DNA of 25,753 bases, taken from the IMG/VR virus record IMGVR_UViG_3300044994_000543, positions 1-25,753 of that record, one strand, 5' to 3'. A program made the position numbers and the translations under genes. Each line of letters starts with the position of its first letter. The stretch's first letter is position 1. Below the pieces are notes generated by a model. That model worked only from the letters and a program-made list of their open reading frames with translations, did no database searches and had not been told where the DNA came from. Shown here one piece after another: positions 14,302 to 21,557 of the stretch. This DNA comes from a virus.

Positions 14302-15873
14302 ATGGCTAAGAAACAAGACTCTCTGCGAAATCTTTTTAATGCACTGGATAAAGCACAAGGCAAAGATGTTACACTACAAATCCCCTTACCCGTGGCAGAT
14401 ATTTCTAAAATGGATTTATCTGCTCCGCAAAGAGCCATTTTAGACACAAAAGAGTCTATTAATTTGTTTTTGGCAGGGCAAGGGGCTGGGAAAACTTTCT
14501 GCATGGGGGTGGTATCTGGAGAGCTAATTAGTAATAACCCCCGCCAAAAGGGTTTAATTGCAGCAAATACTTATTCGCAGCTCTCTGGAAGCACTCTTTT
14601 TAGAATAAGAGAGGTTTGGAGGGATTATTTTGGCTGGCACGAATACAATGAGTACACAAAAAAAGGACACTATACAGTAGGTGTGCAACCTCCTTTAGAG
14701 TTTGACACGAGTACGCACAATTTCGATAGCTACAAAAACATTATTAGCTTTTGTAACGGGACAGTGGTACACTATCACAGTTTAGACAACTACAAGCCAA
14801 TTGACGGAATTGAAATTTCTTGGGCTCTCTTGGACGAAACAAAAGATACAAAACCTGAAGCCATCACGGAGGTGATTTTAGGTAGGCTTCGACAAGTAAA
14901 CACAGAGGACAAAAACAAGCTTTATATATTCTCAAGTCCTTCTAAAAGCTCTTTTCTAAACACTTTTTTCAACTTAGACGCTTTCGAGACGCTTATACAA
15001 TCAAGTATATACGAAGAAGGCGACTTTTTTAAGCAGAAAACAGCAGAAAATAAATTTGTAGTAATCAGCTCCGCTCTGCATAACTTAAAAAACTTGCCAA
15101 AAGGCTTTATTGATCGCCAAAAATCCATTTTGCCTGCACATTTGCACAGCATGCTCATCTTCGGAAATCCTTTTGCAAAAAGTGGAGGAGAGTTTTACAA
15201 GTGCTTCGACCGTGCCTTACATGTAGGCAAGTGCGTGTACGATGCGTCTATAGCCTTGCATATTACTTTCGACTTTAACGTAAACCCATACATAACGCTT
15301 TGCATCTGGCAGATAATAGGCAAGAAGTGCATGCAAATTGGCGAAATATGCCTTGAAAGCCCCCGCAACAATACAGCCGCCGCTTGCAAGGAGTTCAAAA
15401 GAATCTACCAAGGGCACGAAGCAGGCTTGTTTGTGTATGGCGATCCCGCAGGCAAGCACCAAGACACACGCAACCAAAAGGGGTACAACGATTATACGAT
15501 TATACAAAGCCAATTGAAAGACTTCAAGCCTATCTTTCGCGTAGCCCCAAAAGCCCCTGCTGTTGTAATGCGAGCAAATTTTATCAATAGCATTTTGGAG
15601 CAAAAACTGTTTGGAATAGAGATTTGCATTAACGAAAACTGCAAAGAAACTATTAAAGACTACACTTTTATCAAAGAGGCGGCAGATGGTACAAAGTACA
15701 AAGAAAAAACACAAAAAAACGGCATTACTTTCGAAAAATACGGACACCCTTCAGATGCAAACGATTATTTTTTGTGCGAAGCATTTAAGGCAGAATTTTC
15801 GAGATACCTAAGAGGTGATACAGAAAGCAAGCCATGGCTTTTTGGCTTATTTAAGAAAAACGCACACCGATAA
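14302..15873 (+). CDS. Terminase large subunit (Mu gp28 type)
   Basis: A 523-residue packaging motor. ATPase domain: Walker A LAGQGAGKT at residues 57-65 and Walker B WALLDE at 174-179 (Asp178, Glu179), followed by IFSSPSKSSF as coupling motif. Nuclease domain: the RNase H-like acidic residues Asp324 (TFDFNVNP), Asp381 (VYGDPAG) and Asp485 (HPSDANDYFLCEAF). The N-terminal Q43 adenine-binding region (SAPQRAIL) is also present. All catalytic parts are intact and the length is normal. Mu-type phages use it to cut and package DNA from the integrated genome by the headful mode. It sits between small terminase and head genes. Confidence 0.95.
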   Translation: MAKKQDSLRNLFNALDKAQGKDVTLQIPLPVADISKMDLSAPQRAILDTKESINLFLAGQGAGKTFCMGVVSGELISNNPRQKGLIAANTYSQLSGSTLFRIREVWRDYFGWHEYNEYTKKGHYTVGVQPPLEFDTSTHNFDSYKNIISFCNGTVVHYHSLDNYKPIDGIEISWALLDETKDTKPEAITEVILGRLRQVNTEDKNKLYIFSSPSKSSFLNTFFNLDAFETLIQSSIYEEGDFFKQKTAENKFVVISSALHNLKNLPKGFIDRQKSILPAHLHSMLIFGNPFAKSGGEFYKCFDRALHVGKCVYDASIALHITFDFNVNPYITLCIWQIIGKKCMQIGEICLESPRNNTAAACKEFKRIYQGHEAGLFVYGDPAGKHQDTRNQKGYNDYTIIQSQLKDFKPIFRVAPKAPAVVMRANFINSILEQKLFGIEICINENCKETIKDYTFIKEAADGTKYKEKTQKNGITFEKYGHPSDANDYFLCEAFKAEFSRYLRGDTESKPWLFGLFKKNAHR

Positions 15874-15898
15874 TCCCGCAACTAAACCAAAAAAAAAT

Positions 15899-16111
15899 AT
15901 GCAAAGCACTAAATTCAAAATTGATTACAACGAAAGCACAGAGCAACCAGAGCTATGTTTTTTACTAAACACAGCAAGCGAAGACGTGCTAGATAAGCTT
16001 ATGAAACGATTTGTAGAGCTTGCAAACACTACAGGCAAAAAAGTAGCAGCAGAAAAGATTGAAGGCGATACAGGGACAACTAAAATCTTACTAAGTATAG
16101 TAAACATATGA
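15899..16111 (+). CDS. Small protein of unknown function in the packaging operon
   Basis: A 70-residue protein starting with MQSTKFKIDYNESTEQPELC. The frame is open further upstream, but that part overlaps the terminase end, and the ATG at 15899 lies in an A-rich stretch after the terminase stop. It has a strand-helix-strand look (DVLDKLMKRFVELANTTGKK, then EGDTGTTKILLSI). It overlaps the gp36-like gene by four bases. I do not recognise the family. Confidence 0.6.
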   Translation: MQSTKFKIDYNESTEQPELCFLLNTASEDVLDKLMKRFVELANTTGKKVAAEKIEGDTGTTKILLSIVNI

Positions 16112-16518
16112 TTTGGCTCACAGAACAAGATTTTAAAAAGCAAATACGCAATAGTGTGCTTGTGCAGGTAATAGAGCAAGATGCTTCTTTACTTGCCGAA
16201 GCAGAGCTTGCTACACTCGAAGAGATAGAAAGCTACTTGCGTTCTAGGTTCGATGTCTTGCAGATTTGGAACAAGCAAGGCAAAGACAGGAATCAACTTC
16301 TTGTAATGCAAGCAGTAGATATTTTGCTCTATCATTTGCACTCAAGAATCCCGTCGAGTCAGATTCCTGACTTACGTATAAAACGCTACGATAACGCAAT
16401 AGACTGGCTTAAAGCAGTTGCAAAAGGCACATTAAGCCCTAATCTGCCATTGATTGCAAGCGAGAGCGAGCCATCTGCCAAATTTACAATAGGAAGCGAA
16501 CCAAGAAGAAGAAACTAA
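16108..16518 (+). CDS. gp36-like head-tail protein (DUF1320)
   Basis: A 136-residue protein matching the DUF1320 family, named after Mu gp36. It begins MIWLTEQDFKKQIRNSVLVQV, continues with AELATLEEIESYLRSRFDV and the conserved QAVDILLYHLHSRIPSSQIP segment, then RIKRYDNAIDWLKAVAKGTL with its Trp. All of these are the family's marks (helical neck/adaptor fold). The product probably binds under the portal as a head completion protein. In Mu it lies after the capsid gene, whereas here it is between the terminase and portal genes. Confidence 0.85.
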   Translation: MIWLTEQDFKKQIRNSVLVQVIEQDASLLAEAELATLEEIESYLRSRFDVLQIWNKQGKDRNQLLVMQAVDILLYHLHSRIPSSQIPDLRIKRYDNAIDWLKAVAKGTLSPNLPLIASESEPSAKFTIGSEPRRRN

Positions 16519-16528
16519 CCCCACGCCC

Positions 16529-17680
16529 ATGAATTTTTTACAAAAAATACAGCGAGCTTTCTCGCAAGGCAAAGACGAAAAACTGCTTAATGAAATAAAA
16601 AAACTTACAGCACAAAAAGCAATCGCAAAGAAAGATTCTTTTTACAAAACACGTGTTTTTTATGCAGAAAAACACATAAAAGACTGGAAAGACGCAATAA
16701 ACGAAGCAACGTCTTATCCTTACTACAGAAAAACAAACCTCTACGAGCTAATAGAGCAGATTCGCTACGATGGGCAAATAAAAGCACAGGTGCGTACAAG
16801 AAAAAACGGCACACTTGCAGAACCTTTCTTGATAGACGCAGACAACGAAACAAAGAAAATTATCAAGAAAATAATAGATGTAATTCTTGATAGCTTGCTG
16901 TTTTGGGCATCTGCATGCGAAGTAAACCAAGAGGGTGTATTTGTAGTAAAGCCAGAATACTTGTGTATTGAGAAAAACGAGCTTGTGATTGGCTATGAAC
17001 AAGGCGTTCCGTTCTCTTGTTTTGAAGATTTACTTGTTTTCAAAAACCCTTTCGACGACTTAGGGGAGCTAACTTTTGCTGCACAGTACGCAATCTATAA
17101 AAGATTCTCGCTTACGGATTGGAGCAGGCATTCAGAGTTATTTGGTATGCCCTTTTTGAGTCTTCGCACGCCCACTACAGACCCCGTAGAACTAAAAAAG
17201 AAACACAATGCTCTTAGCAATTTTGGCTCTGCTGCATACGTGATATTAGATACCGACGAAGAACTTTCTGCAATCGACACAAAAAATACAACAAGCCCTC
17301 ACGAGATCTACTTAGAAATGATAAAGTTTTGTGACGAGCAAATCAGTAAGATTATTGCTGGTCAGACAGGCACAGCAGACACAAAAGCTTTTGTGGGTTC
17401 AGCCGAGGTGCATGAGAGGATTTTGGATTGGTACGTAGAGTTTGATATGCGACACGTGCAAGAAACAATAAACCATCAAGTATTGCCTTTACTTGAAAGA
17501 AAAGGGCTTGTGAAAAAAGGAGCGATTTTTGAGTTTTCGTATTTTAAAGAAAAAAGAGAGGCTTCTGCAAAAAAAATAATAAGCAAACAAGAAGGGGAAA
17601 CTTCTGCACAGCAACACTCACACAATCATATCGAAAGCGACTACGAAAGCTACCTGCTCTCGTTAAAAAAAAAATGCTAA
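16529..17680 (+). CDS. Portal protein (DUF935, Mu gp29 type)
   Basis: A 383-residue protein with the signatures of the DUF935 portal family: RKTNLYELIEQIRYDGQIKA (residues about 71-90), the aromatic FSLTDWSRHSELFGMPFLSL segment (about 192-211) and CDEQISKIIAGQTGTAD (about 272-288) with GSAEVHERILDW. It forms the dodecameric DNA channel at the head vertex. It is shorter than Mu gp29, mainly because the stretch before residue 120 is reduced, as in other Bacteroidota versions. The end lies in a 10-A run (17665-17674), and the stop TAA overlaps the gpF start in ATGCTAA. Confidence 0.9.
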   Translation: MNFLQKIQRAFSQGKDEKLLNEIKKLTAQKAIAKKDSFYKTRVFYAEKHIKDWKDAINEATSYPYYRKTNLYELIEQIRYDGQIKAQVRTRKNGTLAEPFLIDADNETKKIIKKIIDVILDSLLFWASACEVNQEGVFVVKPEYLCIEKNELVIGYEQGVPFSCFEDLLVFKNPFDDLGELTFAAQYAIYKRFSLTDWSRHSELFGMPFLSLRTPTTDPVELKKKHNALSNFGSAAYVILDTDEELSAIDTKNTTSPHEIYLEMIKFCDEQISKIIAGQTGTADTKAFVGSAEVHERILDWYVEFDMRHVQETINHQVLPLLERKGLVKKGAIFEFSYFKEKREASAKKIISKQEGETSAQQHSHNHIESDYESYLLSLKKKC

Positions 17681-18792
17681 ACTATCTCGTTTTTGATTTT
17701 GATTTCGGGACATTTTGGGAAAACCAAGATGATAGCCTTTTTAATTACTATTTAAACCAGTTTCAAACGCCTATTGAAGACCTTTTAAACAAAGAGGAAT
17801 ACCCTGAGCTTTTTGCAAAATTCAAGCAAAATGCTTACGAATTTGCTCTTGCGAAAGCGAGCACTTTTATAGAAAAAAGCAAAGGAATGAGCAGAGCTGA
17901 AGCAAAAACACTTTTAGAAAAAATGAATAGGCACAACGAAACAGAGAAAATTCAATTTGCTCTTGCCGTGCAGGCAGCACAGGAATGGCAAGAAATACTA
18001 AAAGATGCTGAAACAACACCAAACTTAGAGTACAGGGCAGTATTGGACGAAAACACAAGGGAAAGCCACGCAAGTCTAAACGGTATTATAAAGCCTATAA
18101 AAGACGAGTTTTGGAATAGCTATTTCCCGCCCATCGATTACCGCTGCAGATGCTCGGTTAGGCAGCTAAACAGCAAAGCAAAGATTACACAAACGCTTCC
18201 AGAAAACCTCCCCGCAATCCCGAAAGGACTTGGGCACAACCCGGGTGAAAGCGGACAGGCGTTCAATTTTGCACACACTTATTTTGACAACACTAACGAT
18301 ACAGCTCTCAAAAACGTGCAAAAATATGCGGCATACAGCGAGCAATACAAAAAAGAATACTTCGATATAAAAACTGGCGGATACCTCGTAGTAAACAAAA
18401 AAGCGAACACAAAAACTCTTGAAGCAAATCTTTTAGCAGGGAAAGTACTTGCTAAAAATTGCTACACGGTGGAAGTGAACAAAGAGGAGCTTGCAGGCTA
18501 TACAATAAACGGAAGCCTATCAGAACTAAAAACACCGACCACAAAAAACGCAGAAAAAATAATTTACAATAGCATCAAGAAGGCAAAAGAGCGGAGCGGG
18601 TTAAACGAATGTGTAGTTTTTCTTTCAGCCAAAAAATACAATATCGAAAAACTGCTCTTTGGCTTAGAAAAAGCATTTGAAAGCAAAAAAAGCTTTCAGA
18701 AAATAATTATAATAAGAGGCGAAAAAACCGCAGAGATTACACGGAAAGACTTAGGAAAAGCGAAAAGCAGGCTGCAAGAAGTCTTAAAATAA
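17674..18792 (+). CDS. gpF-like head morphogenesis protein with C-terminal CdiA-like nuclease domain
   Basis: A 372-residue two-part protein. Residues about 1-185 are a MuF / SPP1 gp7 domain (PF04233 type), with the signature YRAVLDENTRESHASLNG at 120-137 and PPIDYRCRCSVRQL at 152-165; this part joins the head and is injected or packaged. Residues about 235-372 form a domain not needed for head building that resembles the tRNA-nuclease-like CdiA C-terminal domain: GYTINGSLSELKTPTTKNA at 275-293 (E284-x-K286), helix IKKAKERSGL, strand ECVVFLSA, and final helix/strand pair. The usual Asp before the NG motif is missing (GYTING). MuF proteins with toxin ends are known. No immunity gene follows. 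Confidence 0.82.
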   Translation: MLNYLVFDFDFGTFWENQDDSLFNYYLNQFQTPIEDLLNKEEYPELFAKFKQNAYEFALAKASTFIEKSKGMSRAEAKTLLEKMNRHNETEKIQFALAVQAAQEWQEILKDAETTPNLEYRAVLDENTRESHASLNGIIKPIKDEFWNSYFPPIDYRCRCSVRQLNSKAKITQTLPENLPAIPKGLGHNPGESGQAFNFAHTYFDNTNDTALKNVQKYAAYSEQYKKEYFDIKTGGYLVVNKKANTKTLEANLLAGKVLAKNCYTVEVNKEELAGYTINGSLSELKTPTTKNAEKIIYNSIKKAKERSGLNECVVFLSAKKYNIEKLLFGLEKAFESKKSFQKIIIIRGEKTAEITRKDLGKAKSRLQEVLK

Positions 18793-18794
18793 AA

Positions 18795-18820
18795 CTGCCC
18801 TGCCGTCTTAGACAGGGCAG
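18795..18820 (-). terminator. Intrinsic terminator at the end of the early/middle operon
   Basis: Arms CTGCCCTG and CAGGGCAG with a 10-base loop form a perfect 8-bp stem. Read on the minus strand the stem is followed by TTTTATTTT, so it terminates the leftward operon after the gpG-like gene. Read on the plus strand it is followed by CCCC, so it should not end the rightward operon. A further CAGGGCA at 18828-18834 can pair with the same left arm, giving an alternative stem. Confidence 0.75.
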
Positions 18821-18879
18821 CCCCTTGCAGGGCATTACAAATATACAGCAATGCTTTGTAAATACAAAATATTGGCAAG

Positions 18880-19341
18880 TTACAATTTATCTAAATTATC
18901 TTTTATTACTTTTACTATTTTCACCCTTAAGGATTTCTCCATTCCTAAGAATTGGCGTTTTGGCATCTTTTCGCCATTATTATGTCGCTTTGCATACGGC
19001 ACATTGCTATAAAAAACTATCTTTGCTTCCTCTATTCTGTATTTCAAACTGCGAGAAAGAACTCCTTTACCTACTAGCGTAGCTCTTGTAGCATCACGGG
19101 GTGTAAAGCCCTTTAGGTAGCCACTTCTTTTTTTAAGAGCTTTCCCGTTTTTATCTACAACCTTGTATTTTTTCGGTCCTTCGGTTTTACGCTTTGGCTC
19201 TACCCATTTTTGCGACTCCCAGTTGTCGCCACCTGCTACAAATTTGTCTTTGTAGTGATTCAAAGCCTCTATCGCCACCTCTTTTTTAATAGAAGTAGCA
19301 ATATTTTTGAATTTTTGCGAAAGTTCAAGTATTTTTCTCAT
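18880..19341 (-). CDS. Virion morphogenesis protein (Mu gpG / phage_tail_S type)
   Basis: A 153-residue protein of the family of Mu gpG and P2 gpS (tail completion). Supporting segments: GGDNWESQKW (the family's W-x-x-L-like motif after the N-terminal helix), LVGKGVLSRSLKYRIEEAKI with G-x-L-x-x-S, VPYAKRHNNGEKMPKRQFLG (the conserved YA-x-x-H-x-x-G then P-x-R-x-F-x-G pattern). These are the defining motifs. In Mu gene G follows F on the same strand. Here G is the last gene of the leftward operon and faces gpF, the two genes ending 87 bases apart. It overlaps the HTH gene before it by 17 bases. Confidence 0.82.
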   Translation of the reverse strand: MRKILELSQKFKNIATSIKKEVAIEALNHYKDKFVAGGDNWESQKWVEPKRKTEGPKKYKVVDKNGKALKKRSGYLKGFTPRDATRATLVGKGVLSRSLKYRIEEAKIVFYSNVPYAKRHNNGEKMPKRQFLGMEKSLRVKIVKVIKDNLDKL

Positions 19342-19561
19342 CTGATAGATCTGCCTGTATATTCTCCTTTCGGATTCTGTTTTCTGTAATATTTACTTCT
19401 TTTACAATCGTGCGTATGTACTCTGTATGCAAGCCTGTTTCAAGCGAGATTTGCTCTAAGATATAGCCTATCCTGTAGCAACGCTTATCTGCAAATTTTT
19501 TAAATTTTGCACGAATAAGCTCGTTTCTCTTAAGGATTCTATTATTTCGCTCTTTACTCAT
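19325..19561 (-). CDS. Small HTH protein, possible Mor/C-like activator
   Basis: A 78-residue basic protein. The ATG at 19561 overlaps the stop of the upstream gene in ATGA; a TTG six bases earlier in frame is a weaker alternative. Residues about 30-55 (YILEQISLETGLHTEYIRTIV) fit a helix-turn-helix after a basic helical N-terminus, a layout seen in short Bacteroidota proteins with the pattern 'RYxxxLxxLaxxxflsxxxixxIv'. In Mu the last early/middle gene is mor or C, an activator of the next operon. Its place before the late gpG gene and the lack of consensus late promoters fit such a role. This is inference. Confidence 0.5.
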   Translation of the reverse strand: MSKERNNRILKRNELIRAKFKKFADKRCYRIGYILEQISLETGLHTEYIRTIVKEVNITENRIRKENIQADLSDEKNT

Positions 19562-19968
19562 TTCCAAACTTGATTTTGTAAATAAGTTTTGGCGTACATC
19601 TGAGCTACGCCGCTTCGGCGTAACTCGTTTTGGTAGACTTCAATATACTTGTAAGCAGCTACCTGCTCTTCGGTTTTGAGCTTTTTCCACTTATCCTCGG
19701 CTCGCTTGCGGTCGAATTTATAATTGTATTTTTCCCAAAACGCATTAAAGTCAATGTTTTCTATACACTCTTTTACTGTATAACCTTGCTTTTTTACAGT
19801 TTGTAGCATTTGCACTGTTGTAAACATATTGCAAGCTACAAATGTAAAAAAATCGGGACTTATCTGCTCGTGAGGCTCGAAGATAATCGCTAAGAGCCTA
19901 TTCGTATTGTCGTAAGACAGCGTGAAAGACACGCTAGTTTTTGGGCTATTGATTTCAAATTTCTGCAT
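19558..19968 (-). CDS. Early protein with replication-initiator-like C-terminal module
   Basis: A 136-residue protein. The N-terminal half (VSFTLSYDNTNRLLAIIFEP) is beta-rich and unknown. The C-terminal half has FNAFWEKYNYKFDRKRAEDK (residues about 75-94) then WKKLKTEEQVAAYKYIEVYQ and MYAKTYLQNQVWK at the end. This arrangement (FW-x-x-Y, KKxA-x-x-W-x-KL, then YA-x-TYL-x-x-x-W) is the tail module of phage replication initiators and helicase loaders, where it helps recruit the host helicase. Mu itself uses host PriA for replisome loading, so such a module in a transposable phage is of interest. It overlaps both neighbours by a few bases. Confidence 0.5.
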   Translation of the reverse strand: MQKFEINSPKTSVSFTLSYDNTNRLLAIIFEPHEQISPDFFTFVACNMFTTVQMLQTVKKQGYTVKECIENIDFNAFWEKYNYKFDRKRAEDKWKKLKTEEQVAAYKYIEVYQNELRRSGVAQMYAKTYLQNQVWK

Positions 19969-20281
19969 ACTTATTTGCTGTTTTGTCAGATATATCTAAT
20001 ACTCTTACGATTTCGGAGTAGTTATTTACTTCGTCTCTTGGCTTCCGAGCTTGCCCAGAGAGACTCGGAGCAGGCTCGAAATCGCTCCGAACAGGCAAAT
20101 AATCTACTGCAAAAGATTTAAAGAGAATATTTACCTCAAAGCTACTTAGGTGCAAGCCGCTATACAATTCTTTAAATTCGTTAAACACTTTTACAAAAGG
20201 CGAAAGCAGCCTTCCGTATCGCTCTTGAAGTTCTTCGTAAATCTCAGAGCATTTTTTAAGTGTATATTTTGAATTTTTCAT
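19955..20281 (-). CDS. Early-region protein of unknown function
   Basis: A 108-residue protein in the second part of the leftward operon. The ATG at 20281 overlaps the stop of the preceding gene (ATGA); an ATG two codons earlier, at 20287, is also possible. It is mostly helical (KCSEIYEELQERYGRLLSPF) with a short C-terminal segment ending in VLDISDKTANKYAEI that looks like a truncated helix-turn-helix. It overlaps the next gene by 14 bases. I do not recognise the family. Confidence 0.5.
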   Translation of the reverse strand: MKNSKYTLKKCSEIYEELQERYGRLLSPFVKVFNEFKELYSGLHLSSFEVNILFKSFAVDYLPVRSDFEPAPSLSGQARKPRDEVNNYSEIVRVLDISDKTANKYAEI

Positions 20282-20703
20282 GTCCATTTTTTTAGTTTTT
20301 TGCGATAATTTTCAGGGGTTTTCTTTGCAATCATATCAAGCCGTAGTAGTATCAAATTTAACTCTTGCTTTGTGTACTCGTTTAACCTATCTACACTCTT
20401 TACCTTCAAACCAACGATACTTCTAATGTATTGCAATACTTCGCCTTCGCTAAGTTTGTCGTCGTGATGAAGCAGCCTTATTTTGCGAATTTGCGAAAAT
20501 ATACGCTTTCGCTGTTTATTAAGACTTTTGGCTTGTACCTCGAGAGCCTCAATGAGTAAAGCGGCTTCATCTTCGCTCATTTCAGCACTTGTGCGTGTAC
20601 GCCCAGCCGTGTACATGCTTACCAAATCAGCTTTATTCTCGATATTATTCGTGGCTGTTATAAGCCAGTGTAGCCGCTTATTTTGCTCGTTTGTTCGTTT
20701 CAT
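20278..20703 (-). CDS. Early-region helical protein, GemA-position, unknown
   Basis: A 141-residue basic, helical protein that opens the second block of the leftward operon, just after an internal terminator. It begins MKRTNEQNKRLHWLITATNN and contains 'VSMYTAGRTRTSAEMSEDEA', as in Bacteroidota phage proteins with the pattern RTN-x-QN-x-x-LH near the N-terminus. Its place in the early region resembles that of Mu gemA (gp16), but I see no firm DUF1018 motif. A DNA-binding or recombination-related role is possible; no domain supports it. Confidence 0.55.
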   Translation of the reverse strand: MKRTNEQNKRLHWLITATNNIENKADLVSMYTAGRTRTSAEMSEDEAALLIEALEVQAKSLNKQRKRIFSQIRKIRLLHHDDKLSEGEVLQYIRSIVGLKVKSVDRLNEYTKQELNLILLRLDMIAKKTPENYRKKLKKWT

Positions 20704-20740
20704 TTTTTTTAGCTTTTTAATGTAAAAACTGTTTTTAAAA

Positions 20741-20771
20741 CCCGCCTCTTGAGCTTACACCAAGAGGCGGG
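20741..20771 (-). terminator. Intrinsic terminator inside the leftward operon
   Basis: A perfect 11-bp inverted repeat, CCCGCCTCTTG at 20741-20751 and CAAGAGGCGGG at 20761-20771, with a 9-base loop. On the minus strand the stem is followed by TTTTAAAAAC, so it terminates leftward transcription after the 109-residue gene. It is the strongest hairpin in the window and divides the operon into an early (A, B, Gam-like) and a later block. Confidence 0.8.
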
Positions 20772-20780
20772 TAAGAAATT

Positions 20781-21110
20781 CTATACCCCCCAAATTCCTA
20801 GGAGTTTAGTAAGTTCAAAAACCATCATTTCTTCCTCTTTATCCCTAAAAAACCCAACAAGTGCAATCGCTTCGCTTGTTTTTATCTTTATTTTTTCAGG
20901 AATAACCAAGGTATTAAAACACCTTACGAACATCTCTCTAAGCACTTGCCGCTCGAGTATTTTTCTGCCAGCAACCTCACCAAAAGCGAGATACTCTACG
21001 AGAAGCGTTTGATAGTACAGAAAATCACTCTTTCCGAAGTGCCAAAAAATATTACCTTGTTTTGTGTTTTTGAAATGCAGTCCTTCTTTTTTTACCAAAT
21101 CGCTACTCAT
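20781..21110 (-). CDS. Early-region protein of unknown function
   Basis: A 109-residue protein, last gene before the internal terminator. The N-terminal half has KNTKQGNIFWHFGKSDFLYY and the middle RKILERQVLREMFVRCFNTL; the C-terminal part includes IALVGFFRDKEEEMMVFELT. It appears helical without membrane segments or metal motifs. It starts one base after the stop of the Gam-like gene, so it is translated from the same transcript. I do not recognise the family. Confidence 0.5.
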   Translation of the reverse strand: MSSDLVKKEGLHFKNTKQGNIFWHFGKSDFLYYQTLLVEYLAFGEVAGRKILERQVLREMFVRCFNTLVIPEKIKIKTSEAIALVGFFRDKEEEMMVFELTKLLGIWGV

Positions 21111-21111
21111 A

Positions 21112-21507
21112 TTAAGCTTTCTTAATACTGTAATAAATGCCTACCTCTACATCAAACTCATCGGACAGGGCGGTTCTTTCGTCTGCTCCCTCCATCATTT
21201 GTATTACTTTCGCTTCGTTTACAGAGACCCTACAAAGCGTCGGGTATTTTTCTTTAAAACTATCAAGGTCAAATTTTTTCGGAAACACGAGCTTTTTGCG
21301 ATACGTAAAGCTCACTTTGTTTAGCCCTATCGTTGCCGTCTGCCCAACGAAAAGTTTTTTATCAATGCAATGTTCTATAATTTTCTTTTCCAGCTCTGCA
21401 TTTTCATCAACAAGAGCTTTAATTGCTTCTTTGTTTGCCCAGAATTTTTCAAGTGTTTCGCTCACGTTTACCGGGTCTTTGTCTGTTTTTTTAAAAACTT
21501 TGAACAT
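21112..21507 (-). CDS. Gam-like early protein (host nuclease inhibitor type)
   Basis: A 131-residue protein third in the early operon. The N-terminal part is a long charged helix (EAIKALVDENAELEKKIIEH), followed by VGQTATIGLNKVSFTYRKKL (a strand pair), the helix FDLDSFKEKYPTLCRVSVNE and a final strand IYYSIK. The order, long helix then a 'GKVSF-x-x-R' hairpin, helix, and closing 'IS-like' strand, resembles Mu Gam, which binds DNA ends and protects them from RecBCD-type nucleases. Mu Gam is longer (about 170 residues), so this would be a short form. A resemblance by eye only. Confidence 0.42.
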   Translation of the reverse strand: MFKVFKKTDKDPVNVSETLEKFWANKEAIKALVDENAELEKKIIEHCIDKKLFVGQTATIGLNKVSFTYRKKLVFPKKFDLDSFKEKYPTLCRVSVNEAKVIQMMEGADERTALSDEFDVEVGIYYSIKKA

Positions 21508-21557
21508 GTTTTTTTGGGTTAGATTGTTGATACTTATTTATATTAAAAAATGATAAC

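Noticed and set aside
15217-15747. 176-residue minus-strand frame opposite the large terminase
   Set aside because: The plus strand encodes the intact terminase nuclease domain here; the antisense frame has no start context or family resemblance.
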